From JADGGV01 sp035715725 (GTDB taxonomy: Bacteria; Gemmatimonadota; Gemmatimonadetes; Longimicrobiales; RSA9): a DNA stretch of 64,000 bases. Positions 44,248-53,097 of this stretch are shown here, piece after piece. Where the stretch lies: the NCBI GenBank assembly GCA_035715725.1, contig DASTKT010000162.1, positions 62,001-126,000 of the forward strand. Direction: 5' to 3'. Every line of letters starts with the position of its first letter. The stretch's first letter is position 1. The notes under the pieces were generated by a model. The model had not been told where the DNA came from. It saw only the letters and a list, made by a program, of their open reading frames with translations, and did not search any database. Both the position numbers and the translations under genes were made by a program.

Positions 44248-44565
44248 ATGGAAGACCTGATCCCCATGGTGATCTCGGTGTCCCTGTTCTTCTCGATCGC
44301 GGCGGTGCTGATCTTCCGGCCGCTGTCGAAGCGCCTCGGCGACGTGATCGGCGTGCTCGCGCAGAGCCGGTCGGCGGCGGCGGCCACCGCGGCGCCGAAG
44401 GCGGACGACGGCGAGACGGTCCGGCTGCGCGCCACGGTCGAGCACCTGACGGCGCGGCTCGAGCTGATGGAGGAGCGGCTCGACTTCACGGAGCGGCTGC
44501 TCGCGGCGAGCGGGCGGGTGGCCGGACCGGCGGCGCCGCTCCTGCGGGAGCGCGCCGGCGCCTGA
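44248..44565 (+). CDS. Small membrane protein with coiled coil
   Basis: A 105-residue protein with one N-terminal helix (about 5-25, VISVSLFFSIAAVLIF) and a cytoplasmic tail whose second half (ETVRLRATVEHLTARLELMEERLDF) is a coiled coil. Family not recognised. The ATG at 44248 has GGAG 5 bases upstream; the nearby GTG at 44242 is less well placed. It is the first of three rightward genes. Confidence 0.75.
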   Translation: MEDLIPMVISVSLFFSIAAVLIFRPLSKRLGDVIGVLAQSRSAAAATAAPKADDGETVRLRATVEHLTARLELMEERLDFTERLLAASGRVAGPAAPLLRERAGA

Positions 44566-44676
44566 CCCGTGGGGCGCCGTCCGGCCTCCCGCGGCGAGCT
44601 CCGGGCCCGGCCTCCTCCGACGGCCCACGGCGCCGTTACCTTACGGCGCGATGGCGGACGGCCGGGAGGAGTGCGG

Positions 44677-45387
44677 ATGACGACCGCGTTCGTGGCGGGG
44701 GCGACGGGGTACACCGGGCGCGAGGTCGTGCGCATCCTGGCCGAGCGGGGCGCGGACGTGGCGGCGCACGTGCGGCCGGACTCGAGCCGGCTCGGGGAGT
44801 GGCGGCGTCGCTTCGAGGGGATGGGTGCGCGGGTCGACGCGACGCCGTGGGAGCCGGGTGCCATGGCGGCGACGCTGACGGCGCTGCGGCCGACGCACAT
44901 CTTCGCGCTGCTGGGCACGACGCGGGCGCGGGCGCGCACGGCGGAGCGAGTCGGCGGTGCCGCGGCGGACTACGAGGCGGTGGACTACGGTCTGACCGCG
45001 CTGCTGCTGCGGGCGAGCGTCCAGTCGGGCGCCCGGCCGCGCTTCGTCTACCTCTCGGCGCTCGGCGCCCGGCCGGACACCGCGAACGCGTACCTGCGCG
45101 TGCGAGGCCGTCTCGAGGCCGAGATCCGAGCCAGCGGGCTTTCCTACCTGATCGTCCGACCCTCGTTCATCACCGGGCCGGACCGCGACGAGTCGCGGCC
45201 GGCGGAGCGCGCGGCGGCGGTCGCCGTCGATGCGGCGCTGCGGGTAGCAGCGGCGCTCGGCGCTCGGCGCCTCCGGGCGCGGTACCGCTCGCGGACGGGC
45301 GCGGAGCTGGCCGAGGCGCTGGTGCGGCTCGCCACGGGTCCCGGCGCCACGGACCGGATCATCGAACCGGAGAATCTCGGAGGCTGA
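44677..45387 (+). CDS. NAD(P)-binding SDR-like protein (NmrA/atypical SDR)
   Basis: A 236-residue Rossmann protein with the nucleotide-binding turn GATGYTGREVV at 8-18. The SALGARPDTANAYLRVRG segment corresponds to the Ser-Tyr-x3-Lys active site region of SDRs but has Arg in place of the Lys, so it may not be an ordinary dehydrogenase. The RPSFITGPDRDESRP loop is like that of NmrA/HTATIP2-type proteins. Substrate unknown. The ATG at 44677 has an AGGAG site. Confidence 0.85.
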   Translation: MTTAFVAGATGYTGREVVRILAERGADVAAHVRPDSSRLGEWRRRFEGMGARVDATPWEPGAMAATLTALRPTHIFALLGTTRARARTAERVGGAAADYEAVDYGLTALLLRASVQSGARPRFVYLSALGARPDTANAYLRVRGRLEAEIRASGLSYLIVRPSFITGPDRDESRPAERAAAVAVDAALRVAAALGARRLRARYRSRTGAELAEALVRLATGPGATDRIIEPENLGG

Positions 45388-45392
45388 CGCGG

Positions 45393-45740
45393 ATGGAGGT
45401 GCAGGTCTTCGGCACGAAGAAGAGCGCGGAGACGCGAAAGGCGCTGCGCTTCTTCAGCGAGCGGCGGGTCAAGACGCACTTCGTCGACCTGGCGCAGCGC
45501 GCCGCGTCGGCGGGCGAGCTGCGACGCTTCGCCCAGAAGTTCGGCGTCCAGGCGCTGGTGGACCGGGAGTCGAAGCGGTTCCGCGAGCTCGGGCTGGGCT
45601 CCGGTCACCTCACGGACGAGCGCTGGCTGCAGAAGCTCGCCGACGAGCCGCTGCTGCTCCGGCAGCCGCTGGTGCGGAACGGCAATTTGCTGACGATCGG
45701 GGACGCGGAGGGAACCTGGCGGGAATGGACTGGGAAGTGA
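45393..45740 (+). CDS. ArsC/Spx-fold protein lacking the catalytic cysteine
   Basis: A 115-residue thioredoxin-fold protein of the ArsC/YffB/Spx group. It begins VQVFGTKKSAETRKALRFF, where family members have Cys in the loop (for example GIKNCDTIKKA). Here the position is Ser11, so arsenate reduction by this residue is not expected. The rest is typical: KFGVQALVDRES, RQPLVRNGNLLTIG. A regulatory role like Spx is possible. It follows the SDR gene closely with a GGAGG site 12 bases upstream of the ATG at 45393. Confidence 0.8.
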   Translation: MEVQVFGTKKSAETRKALRFFSERRVKTHFVDLAQRAASAGELRRFAQKFGVQALVDRESKRFRELGLGSGHLTDERWLQKLADEPLLLRQPLVRNGNLLTIGDAEGTWREWTGK

Positions 45741-45781
45741 CGCGGTCGCCCGGGAGGACGGCCGCTATGGCGGGCGTCTTC

Positions 45782-45860
45782 GGGGTCGGGGTCGGGCGGG
45801 GCGGGGCCGCCGGGTGCCTCGCCGCCCGTGCGCCTCGACCCCGCCCCCGCGCCCCCGCTC
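45782..45860. promoter_or_regulatory. G-run tract and facing C-runs between convergent genes
   Basis: The top strand has five runs of three or four G (45782-45806; GGGGTC twice, then GGGC, GGGGC, GGGG). It is followed by CGACCCCGCCCCC-type C-runs up to the M28 stop that could pair with it. It can form either a hairpin terminator or a G-quadruplex in the rightward transcript. The 118-bp gap holds nothing else. Confidence 0.45.
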
Positions 45861-47427
45861 ACCGCGTGTACTGCGTGAAATCGCGGTTCCCGTCCTGACA
45901 CGCGGGCCAGGTCTGGCTCTGCCCCGTCCGGCGGTCGTTCGGCATGATCCGCTGGTCGCGCGCCACGCGCTCCGGGTCCTCGGAGGCCAGGTAGGCGAGC
46001 ATGGCCGTGAGCACCGCGTTCCGGCGCACCTCGTCGAAGACCACCTTGTCGTACGTGTCGCGCTGGGTGTGCCAGGTGTAGAGGAAGTAGTTCCACGGCA
46101 GCGAGCCGAGCGAGAAGCCGGGGGCGGAGGCGCAGACGAAGGACGCGTAGTCGCTGCCCCCGCCCGCGGGCATTCCGGGGAGCGACAGGTGGATCGAGTC
46201 GGTCAGCTCCGTGGGCACGCGGGAGAGCCAGCGCGCGAGCGACGCGCCGGCGCCGACCAGGCCGGAGCCGGACATGTTGCGCACGCGGCCCGTGCCGTTG
46301 TCCTGGTTGAAGAGCGCCTGGAGCCCCTGGACGATCTCCGGATGGTCGTGCGCGAACGCGCGCGAGCCGTTCAGCCCCTGCTCCTCGCCGGCCCAGTGCC
46401 CGATGACGATCGTGCGCTTCGGCTTCGGGTAGGCCGCCTTCAGGATCCGGGCGGCCTCGAGCATGGTGAGCGTCCCCGTGCCGTTGTCGGTAGCGCCGGA
46501 GCCGGAGTGCCACGAGTCGAAGTGCGCGGAGAGCAGGACGTACTCGTTCGGCTTCTCGGTGCCCTTGATCTCGGCCACCGTGTTGGCGATCGGCACGTCC
46601 CCGGCGAAGCGGGCCTGGGCATCCACGCGCAGCGTCGGGTGCTGGCCGTGCTGCTGCAGCCGGTAGAGTAGCCCGTAGTCCTCGCAGCTCACGTCGATCT
46701 CCGGCACCGTCTGCGCGTGCGCGTTGAAGATCTTGTCGACGCCCCACCCCTCGGACCAGCGGTTCGAGACGATGCCGCGGGCGCCGGCCTGCTCGAGCAC
46801 GCGCGCGAGCTGCCGGCTGTCGACGCCGGTGTTCTCGAGCCGCGCATCCCAGGCGGCGCGCGCGGCGGCGCGCTCGGTCTTCATCTTCTCGAAGTCGGTG
46901 GCGAGCGCCCAGCGCTCCCAGTCGTCGTCGGGACGGCACGTCGGCTGGGGGAAGGAGACGAGCACGAACTTGCCGCGGGCCTGCGGCAGCCACGCCTGGA
47001 ACTCCGCCGGGCTCCTGGCGTCCGGCAGCGCGACGACGTCGGCGGTGACCGGGCCGCGCGTGCCGGGGCTCCACGCCAGCATGTACGCCTCGAGCGTGCG
47101 CACCCGCGGCGTGAGCAGGTCCACGTGCACGTAGCCGGGCTCCCAGCCCTTCCACTTGCCGTAGACCTCGTTGCGCGCCGCGATCCCCCACCCGCCGTAC
47201 GTCTTCACGAGCCAGTCGTTGCCGGCCTTGAGGTTCGGCGTGCCGGTCAGGCGCGGCCCGATGGAGTCGAGGAGCGGCTGCGCGAGCGCCTCGAGCTGCG
47301 AGTTCTGCATCCCCTCCTGCCAGATGCGCTGCAGCACGGGGTCCTGCGCGGTGAACGTCTGGGCGGCGGCGGGCGCAGCCGCCGCGAGGGCTCCGCCGAG
47401 GATGGCGAGGCGGGCGACGCGTTTCAT
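45859..47427 (-). CDS. Secreted M28-family metallopeptidase
   Basis: A 522-residue exported zinc aminopeptidase-like protein. The signal peptide is 1-22 (LAILGGALAAAAPAAAQ). A PA-like domain (around 180-270, with ENTGVDSRQLARVLEQAGARGIV) precedes the catalytic core. The core has SAHFDSW (His near 302), DNGTGT, the catalytic pair in WAGEEQGLNG near 350 and the zinc His in WHTQRDTYDKV near 485. The ATG at 47427 has CAGGAG 8 bases upstream. It probably digests peptides in the periplasm or outside the cell. Confidence 0.93.
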   Translation of the reverse strand: MKRVARLAILGGALAAAAPAAAQTFTAQDPVLQRIWQEGMQNSQLEALAQPLLDSIGPRLTGTPNLKAGNDWLVKTYGGWGIAARNEVYGKWKGWEPGYVHVDLLTPRVRTLEAYMLAWSPGTRGPVTADVVALPDARSPAEFQAWLPQARGKFVLVSFPQPTCRPDDDWERWALATDFEKMKTERAAARAAWDARLENTGVDSRQLARVLEQAGARGIVSNRWSEGWGVDKIFNAHAQTVPEIDVSCEDYGLLYRLQQHGQHPTLRVDAQARFAGDVPIANTVAEIKGTEKPNEYVLLSAHFDSWHSGSGATDNGTGTLTMLEAARILKAAYPKPKRTIVIGHWAGEEQGLNGSRAFAHDHPEIVQGLQALFNQDNGTGRVRNMSGSGLVGAGASLARWLSRVPTELTDSIHLSLPGMPAGGGSDYASFVCASAPGFSLGSLPWNYFLYTWHTQRDTYDKVVFDEVRRNAVLTAMLAYLASEDPERVARDQRIMPNDRRTGQSQTWPACQDGNRDFTQYTR

Positions 47428-47726
47428 TGCGGGTCTCCTGGATCGTGGTCGAGGTACCGGCGCCGAATTTATCGGGGCACATCGGCATGGGCCAGCGAGG
47501 CCGGCCCTGGCCCGGTCGCGTCCGCGAGCGCGTCCGCGAGCGCGTTCGCGGGAACGGCTTCGCCGCGCGCGGCGGGCGGGCGCGCCCCCCGCTGGAGCGC
47601 GACGCGCGTCCGGGGGTTGGCAGCGCCGGCGTCGCCTGCCAGCTTTCGTCGGATCCGAGACGCGAGCGCCTGCGCCCCGGCTCCGGTCGGCCGCGCCGGC
47701 CCCCGGCAACCCACGCACGGGCCGAG
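47428..47726. repeat. Divergent gap with GCGTCCGCGAGC repeats
   Basis: A 299-bp region between the divergent M28 and antiporter genes. At 47518-47551 GCGTCCGCGAGC occurs twice in tandem, followed by a third degenerate copy (GCGTTCGCGGG). A GATAAATT A/T island (minus strand, near 47466-47474) may be the -10 of the M28 gene. No gene was recognised. Confidence 0.5.
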
Positions 47727-49844
47727 ATGCACGAAGCCACCGACTTCCTGCGGAACCTGGCGCTGGTGCTGTGCGTCGCCGCCGCGACGACGGTGGTGTT
47801 CCAGCGCCTGCGTCAGCCGGTCATCTTCGGCTACCTGCTCGCCGGGCTGATCATCGGCCCGCACGTTCCCATCCCGATCGTCGTGGACCCGGACGTGGTC
47901 CAGACGCTCTCCGAGCTGGGCGTGATCCTGGTCATGTTCTCGCTCGGCCTCGAGTTCAGCGTCCGGAAGATCATGGAGGTGGCGCCGACCGGCGGGCTGA
48001 TCGCGCTGAGCGAGACGAGCGCGATGCTCGTCTTCGGCTACCTGGTCGGGCAGTTGTTCGGCTGGACGACGCTGGAGAGTCTGTTCACGGGCGCGATCGT
48101 GGCGATCTCGAGCACCACGATCGTGCTGAAGGCGTTCGAGGAGCAGGGCATCCGGGGAAAGTCGACGGAGCTCGTCTTCGGCATCCTGATCGGCGAGGAC
48201 CTGATCGCGATCTTCCTCGTGGCGATCCTGACGGCCGTCGCGTCGGGCGCCGGGCTGTCGACGGGGAGCCTCGCGCTGACCGCCGCGCACCTGGTGGCCT
48301 TCCTCGCCGGGCTGGTCGGGATCGGTCTCCTCGTCGTCCCGCGGCTCGTCCGCTTCGTCATCCGGCTGAACCGCCCGGAGACGACGCTCGTCGCCTGCAT
48401 CGGGATCTGCTTCGCGTGCGCGCTGCTGGCGCTCGAGTTCGGCTACTCGGTGGCGCTCGGGGCGTTCATCGCCGGCGCGCTGGTCGCCGAGTCCGGGCAG
48501 GTCCGCGCGATCGAGGCGCTCATCCACCCGGTGCGCGACCTGTTCGCGGCGATCTTCTTCGTGGCCGTCGGCATGCTGATCGAGCCGGCGCTCGTCGCCC
48601 GCCACTGGGTCGCGGTGGTCGCGCTCACGCTCCTGGTCCTCGCCGGGAAGGTGGTCGCGGTGTCGATGGCCGCGTTCCTGGCCGGCAACGACGTGCGGAC
48701 CGCGACCCGCACCGGGATGAGCCTCGCGCAGATCGGGGAGTTCTCCTTCATCATCGCCGGGATCGGGCTCACGCTGGGGGCGACGCGGGGCTTCCTCTAC
48801 CCGGTCGCGATCGCGGTCTCGGCGATCACGACGCTGACGACACCCTGGCTGATCCGGGCCTCGCGGCCGGCGGCGATGTTCGTGGACCGCAAGCTGCCGA
48901 AGCCGCTCCAGACGTTCGCGGCGCTCTACGGCTCGTGGATCGAGCGGCTCCGGGCCGGGGGGCGGGAGGCGGCGGCGCGCCCGCGGCTCCGGCGCGCCAC
49001 CCGGCTCCTGGTGCTGGACGCGCTCCTGCTGGCCGGGCTGGCGATCGGGGTGTCGCTCGAGGTGGGGCGGATCGCACCGGTGCTGTCGGAGTGGACCGGC
49101 CTCGGGTCGTCGGCGGCGCGACTGGTGGTCGAGGCGGGTGCGGTGCTCGTCGCGGTGCCGCTCGTGTTCGGGATCGTACGGAACGCCCGCGTGCTCGCGG
49201 TGCTGCTCGCGGTGCGTGCGCTTCCCCACCCCCAGAAAGGCGTGGACTTCGCGGTCGCGCCCCGCCGCGCGATGATCCTCGCGCTCCAGATCCTGATCGT
49301 GTTCCTGGTGGGCGCGCTCCTGGTCGTCGTCACGCAGCCGTTCCTGCCGCCATTCCGCGGGGCCGCCGCGCTCGCCGCCGTGCTGGCGCTCCTCTGGGCC
49401 GCGTTCTGGCGGAGCGCCCGGAACCTGCAGGGCCACGCGCGGGCCGGCGCCGAGGTGATCGTGGCCGCGCTGGAGCAGCAGATGGCCGCCGAGACGGAGC
49501 GGGTCGGAGCGGCGGGAAGGACGATGCTCGACCGGCTGCACCGGCTGCTCCCCGGGCTCGGCGAGCCCGTCCCGGTGCGGCTCGGTCCGGAGGGTCCCGC
49601 GGTCGGCCGCACGCTCGCGGAGCTGAACCTCCGCGGCCAGACCGGGGCGACCGTGCTCGCGATCGTGCGCGATGGCGAGGAGGTGCTCCTGCCGGTGGGG
49701 AAGGAGCGGCTCCGGTCCGGCGACCTGCTGGCGCTCGCCGGTGCGCCCGATGCCATCGCGGCCGCGGAAGCGCTGCTCGGGGTGGCGCCGCGGTCGCCCG
49801 TTGCGGCGACCGTGCCGGGGCACGCCTCGCCCGCGCCGTCGTGA
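47727..49844 (+). CDS. CPA2-family monovalent cation:proton antiporter with C-terminal TrkA-C domain
   Basis: A 705-residue KefB/YbaL-like inner-membrane antiporter. About twelve membrane helices occupy 1-380 (GYLLAGLIIGPHVP, SLGLEFSVRK, GEDLIAIFLVAILTAVA) with the conserved SSTTIVLKAFEE and IGEFSFIIAG. A region with three more helices (about 430-570) follows, and the last ~90 residues are a TrkA-C (RCK_C) domain (RTLAELNLRGQTGATVLAIVRDGEE). The NAD-binding RCK_N half is absent. Likely exports K+ or Na+ against protons. The ATG at 47727 is chosen by family; its ribosome-binding site is weak. Confidence 0.9.
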   Translation: MHEATDFLRNLALVLCVAAATTVVFQRLRQPVIFGYLLAGLIIGPHVPIPIVVDPDVVQTLSELGVILVMFSLGLEFSVRKIMEVAPTGGLIALSETSAMLVFGYLVGQLFGWTTLESLFTGAIVAISSTTIVLKAFEEQGIRGKSTELVFGILIGEDLIAIFLVAILTAVASGAGLSTGSLALTAAHLVAFLAGLVGIGLLVVPRLVRFVIRLNRPETTLVACIGICFACALLALEFGYSVALGAFIAGALVAESGQVRAIEALIHPVRDLFAAIFFVAVGMLIEPALVARHWVAVVALTLLVLAGKVVAVSMAAFLAGNDVRTATRTGMSLAQIGEFSFIIAGIGLTLGATRGFLYPVAIAVSAITTLTTPWLIRASRPAAMFVDRKLPKPLQTFAALYGSWIERLRAGGREAAARPRLRRATRLLVLDALLLAGLAIGVSLEVGRIAPVLSEWTGLGSSAARLVVEAGAVLVAVPLVFGIVRNARVLAVLLAVRALPHPQKGVDFAVAPRRAMILALQILIVFLVGALLVVVTQPFLPPFRGAAALAAVLALLWAAFWRSARNLQGHARAGAEVIVAALEQQMAAETERVGAAGRTMLDRLHRLLPGLGEPVPVRLGPEGPAVGRTLAELNLRGQTGATVLAIVRDGEEVLLPVGKERLRSGDLLALAGAPDAIAAAEALLGVAPRSPVAATVPGHASPAPS

Positions 49845-49851
49845 CCGGTCA

Positions 49852-49876
49852 GGGCGCGCGGCGGCGCGGCGCGCCC
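49852..49876. terminator. Hairpin between convergent antiporter and patatin genes
   Basis: GGGCGCGC and GCGCGCCC form a perfect 8-bp stem with a 9-base loop in the 37-bp gap between two convergent stops. Probably a bidirectional terminator. Confidence 0.6.
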
Positions 49877-49881
49877 GCCGC

Positions 49882-51927
49882 TCAGAAGCCGCGGCCGACG
49901 CTCAGCATGAAGCGCCCGTCGCCGCGCGTGTCGGCGCCGAAGCCGGCCTCCAGCGGCCCGACGGGCGTGCTCCAGACGGCCTCGAGCGCGGCGCCGCCGA
50001 CGGCGTCCCCCGGAGCGACGAGCGGCGCCACCGTGCCGCGGGCGAGCCCGGCGCGCAGCCGCAGCCGGAGCCAGCCGCCGAGCGGGAGGAGCGGGTACGC
50101 GGCGTCGCCGCCGCCGGCGAGCAGGCGCCGCGCCCGGTCGTCGCCCCAGCGCATGCCGGGCATCCAGCGGTCGTCGCCGAGGGCGGGGAGCGCGTCGAGC
50201 GGCGCGGTCCCGTCCACCGCCTCGGCCCGCGCCACGGCGGCGAGGCGCAGGCGGCCGGCGCCGCCGACGAGCGCGGCCCGCAGGCGGCCGGCGCGGTAGT
50301 CGACGCCCCCGGCGCGCGCCTCCAGCACCAGCGCGGTCGGCACGCCGACGGGCTCGAAGCCGGCGCGCGCGCTCCGGGCCGAGAGGACGGGACCCCACGC
50401 GGAGCCGTCGGGGCCGTCGGTGGCCGAGACGGATTCCCCCCGGAAATTCGCCGCCAGGACCCAGCGCGGCGCGAGCGTGCGGAGCTCGGCGCCGACCCAG
50501 CCGCCGGCGCGGCGGACGTCGGCGTCGTCGTCGCCGGTGGTGTCCTGGATCTCGCGGATCACCGTGGCGCGGCCGAATCCGCCGAGCGTCCAGGTGGGGC
50601 GCGCCCAGGGGGCGTGCACGCCGAGGCGCAGCGCGCCCTCCCGGCGGAGCCCGTCCGCGGCGACGAGCAGCGATGCCTCCGCCGGCGCGCCGACGACGTC
50701 CCAGGCGTCCAGCGCGAGCCAGCCGCGGGCGCCCCGGTCCTCGTCGAAGCCGGCGGCCGCCGAGACGCTGCTGCGCGGCCGCGGCTCGGCGCGCACCACC
50801 AGCTCCCCGCCCACGACCTGCGGCCAGACCGCGTCGAAGAGGCCGGTGGCGTACAGCCGGTCCACGCGCGCCAGGATCGCGGGCGCGTCGTAGGGCCCGG
50901 GCGCGACGCCCTCGAACGCCGCGCGCACGAGCGGCTCGAGCCCGGGGAGCGGCGTCACGACGCGGAGGCCGGTAAGCGTGTCCGGCGCCGGGCCGGGCGG
51001 CCGCGGCGGCCGGCCCGCGCCCGCCGGCGCGGCCGGCAGCGTCCGCAGCGCCGCGGCCAGGCCGGCGTCGACGAGGAAGCCCGGGTCGCGCGGGAAGACG
51101 AACGCGAAGAAGCCCGCCGGCAAGTCGGGCCGCACGGCGTAATCCGGCGTGCCGGCCTCGCCGGCGTTGCGCAGCAGCAGCCGGGAAGCGCGCGTGGCGA
51201 TGCGGATCGGCGTGGATGCGTCGAGCGTGTCCGGCGGCCGCACGACCTCGCTGGCGATGACCGGCGCGGCGCCGGCCGCACGGGCGACGTCGACCGGCAG
51301 GTTGTCGTCGATGCCACCGTCGATGAGCAGCCGCCCGTCCCAGTGGACGGGCGCGAACACGCCGGGGACGGCCATGCTGGCGCGCACGGCGCGCGGGAGG
51401 TCGCCGGCGGCGAGCGGCTCGGCCTTCCCGGTGCCGAGGTCGGCGACGACGGCGCGGAAGCGGCGCGGGAGCCGGTCGAAGTCGTTGCGGGCGCGGACGC
51501 CGCGGTCGAACAGGTAGCGCACCAGCGCGCGGTTGATGCCGCGGTCGGGGACGAGGCCCTGCGGGAGCACGTCGCCGTCGGACAGCGCCCAGCGCAGTGC
51601 CGGCTGCCAGAGCCCGTCGGCGCCGAACGACACCGGCTCGAAGGCGAACGTGGTCCCCCAGTCCTCCGCGCGGAACAACCGGACGATCTCCTCCGGCGTG
51701 TAGCCGGCGGCGTAGAGCGAGCCGACGACCGCGCCCATGCTGGTGCCGACGACGAGCTCGGGCTCCCAGCCGCGCCGCTCGAGCCCGAGCAGCACGCCGA
51801 CGTGAGCGATGCCGCGGGAGCCGCCGCCGCCGAGCACGAGGGCGGTCCCCTGCCCCGCCGCGGGACTGGTGGCTGCGGCCAGCGCGGCGAGGAGCGGCAC
51901 GATCAGGCGACGGAGCGGTTGCGGCAC
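49882..51927 (-). CDS. Patatin-like phospholipase fused to POTRA and outer-membrane barrel (type Vd-like)
   Basis: A 681-residue exported protein. The signal peptide is about 1-25 (LIVPLLAALAAATSPAAGQ). The patatin domain (26-330) has the oxyanion GGGGSRG (33-39), the nucleophile GTSMG (Ser63) and the catalytic DGG near 197. A POTRA-like module follows (about 345-415, RAAFEGVAPGPYDAPAILAR), then an Omp85-type beta-barrel ending in GRGF. This order matches type Vd autotransporters such as PlpD and FplA, in which a lipase is displayed or released at the surface. The start is a GTG at 51927; no ATG precedes the signal peptide. The gene faces the dehydrogenase gene across a perfect palindrome. 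Confidence 0.88.
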   Translation of the reverse strand: MPQPLRRLIVPLLAALAAATSPAAGQGTALVLGGGGSRGIAHVGVLLGLERRGWEPELVVGTSMGAVVGSLYAAGYTPEEIVRLFRAEDWGTTFAFEPVSFGADGLWQPALRWALSDGDVLPQGLVPDRGINRALVRYLFDRGVRARNDFDRLPRRFRAVVADLGTGKAEPLAAGDLPRAVRASMAVPGVFAPVHWDGRLLIDGGIDDNLPVDVARAAGAAPVIASEVVRPPDTLDASTPIRIATRASRLLLRNAGEAGTPDYAVRPDLPAGFFAFVFPRDPGFLVDAGLAAALRTLPAAPAGAGRPPRPPGPAPDTLTGLRVVTPLPGLEPLVRAAFEGVAPGPYDAPAILARVDRLYATGLFDAVWPQVVGGELVVRAEPRPRSSVSAAAGFDEDRGARGWLALDAWDVVGAPAEASLLVAADGLRREGALRLGVHAPWARPTWTLGGFGRATVIREIQDTTGDDDADVRRAGGWVGAELRTLAPRWVLAANFRGESVSATDGPDGSAWGPVLSARSARAGFEPVGVPTALVLEARAGGVDYRAGRLRAALVGGAGRLRLAAVARAEAVDGTAPLDALPALGDDRWMPGMRWGDDRARRLLAGGGDAAYPLLPLGGWLRLRLRAGLARGTVAPLVAPGDAVGGAALEAVWSTPVGPLEAGFGADTRGDGRFMLSVGRGF

Positions 51928-51970
51928 GCGGCGTGGGGGCTCGGGACCGGCGCCCGCCGACGGCGGACGG

Positions 51971-51992
51971 CCGCGGAACGTACGTTCCGCGG
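51971..51992. promoter_or_regulatory. Perfect 22-bp palindrome in a divergent promoter region
   Basis: The half-site CCGCGGAACGT is followed directly by its reverse complement, with no spacer. It lies 43 bp upstream of the patatin start and 62 bp upstream of the dehydrogenase start. A dimeric regulator could bind here and control both genes. Confidence 0.55.
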
Positions 51993-52054
51993 GCCGAGCC
52001 CGGCAACGGGTCGCGCACTTCCCCGCCGAGCGGGTCCGTGTAGATTCCGGCGCC

Positions 52055-53095
52055 ATGCAAAGACGCCTCGTACTGAACCTGCGCGACCGCCGCCCGATCT
52101 GGGAAATGCCGGCGTCGGTCGTCGACGCCGTGACCGACGCCCTCCCGGGGTGGGAGGTCGTGGTCCCCGCCGTCGAGACCGACGGCACCGGCGACGGCAT
52201 GTCCGCCGCGCCACCGGAGCTGCTGGAGACGGTCCGCGGCGCCGAGCTGTACTTCGGCTTCGGCATGCCCCGGAACCTCTTCCTGGAGGCGACGACGGGA
52301 CCCGACGCGCGCCTGCGCTGGGTCCACTCCGGGAGCGCCGGCGTGCGCTCGACGCTCTATCCCGAGATGCGCGAGTCGGACGTGGTGCTGACGAACTCCG
52401 CCGGGATCCACGGGCCGCCGATCGCCGAGACGGTGCTGGGGATGGTGCTCTACTTCGCGCGCGGCCTCGACTTCGGCGTGGCCGCGCAGCACGAGGGGCG
52501 CTGGAACCAGGAGCCGTTCTACCGGCCGGGCTCGCCGCTGCGCGAGGTCTCCGGGGCGACGCTCGGGATCCTCGGCCTCGGCGGGATCGGCCGGGACGTC
52601 GCCTCGAGGGCGCTCGCGCTCGGGATGCGCGTGCTGGCGTCGAGGCGGCGCCCCGGCGAGGCGCCTGCCGGCGTCGAGCTGGCGCTCGGCGAGGACGGGC
52701 TCTCGCGCGTGCTCCGCGAGAGCGACTACGTCGTCGTCGCGCTCCCGGACACGCCGGATACGCGCGGCCTCCTCTCCGCGGCGCGGCTGGACGAGATGCG
52801 GCCGGACGCGGTGCTCATCAACATCTCGCGCGGCACCGTGGTCGACGAGGGCGCGCTCGCCGAGCGCCTCGCGGCCGGGCGGCTGCGCGGCGCCGGGCTG
52901 GACGTCTTCGAGAAGGAGCCGCTCTCCCCGGACTCGCCGCTCTGGCGGCTCCCGAACGTGCTCATCCTGCCGCACGTCAGCCCCGTCTCGCCGCGCTTCT
53001 GGCGCCGCGAGGCCGAGCTGATCCTGGAGAACATCCGACGCTACCTCGAGGACCGCCCGCTCCTCAACGTCGTCGACAAGCGGAGCGGCTACTAG
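52055..53095 (+). CDS. D-2-hydroxyacid dehydrogenase family protein
   Basis: A 346-residue NAD-dependent dehydrogenase. The dinucleotide turn is GLGGIG near 176. The catalytic set is Arg in NISRGTVVDE near 258, Glu in DVFEKEPL near 287 and His in LPHVSPVS near 307. The substrate is unknown; the following CoA-transferase suggests a 2-hydroxyacid handled as CoA ester. The ATG at 52055 lacks a ribosome-binding site, and a TAGATT -10-like element at 52041-52046 would start transcription within a few bases of it, so the message may be leaderless. First gene of a three-gene rightward operon. Confidence 0.9.
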   Translation: MQRRLVLNLRDRRPIWEMPASVVDAVTDALPGWEVVVPAVETDGTGDGMSAAPPELLETVRGAELYFGFGMPRNLFLEATTGPDARLRWVHSGSAGVRSTLYPEMRESDVVLTNSAGIHGPPIAETVLGMVLYFARGLDFGVAAQHEGRWNQEPFYRPGSPLREVSGATLGILGLGGIGRDVASRALALGMRVLASRRRPGEAPAGVELALGEDGLSRVLRESDYVVVALPDTPDTRGLLSAARLDEMRPDAVLINISRGTVVDEGALAERLAAGRLRGAGLDVFEKEPLSPDSPLWRLPNVLILPHVSPVSPRFWRREAELILENIRRYLEDRPLLNVVDKRSGY

Positions 53096-53097
53096 CG

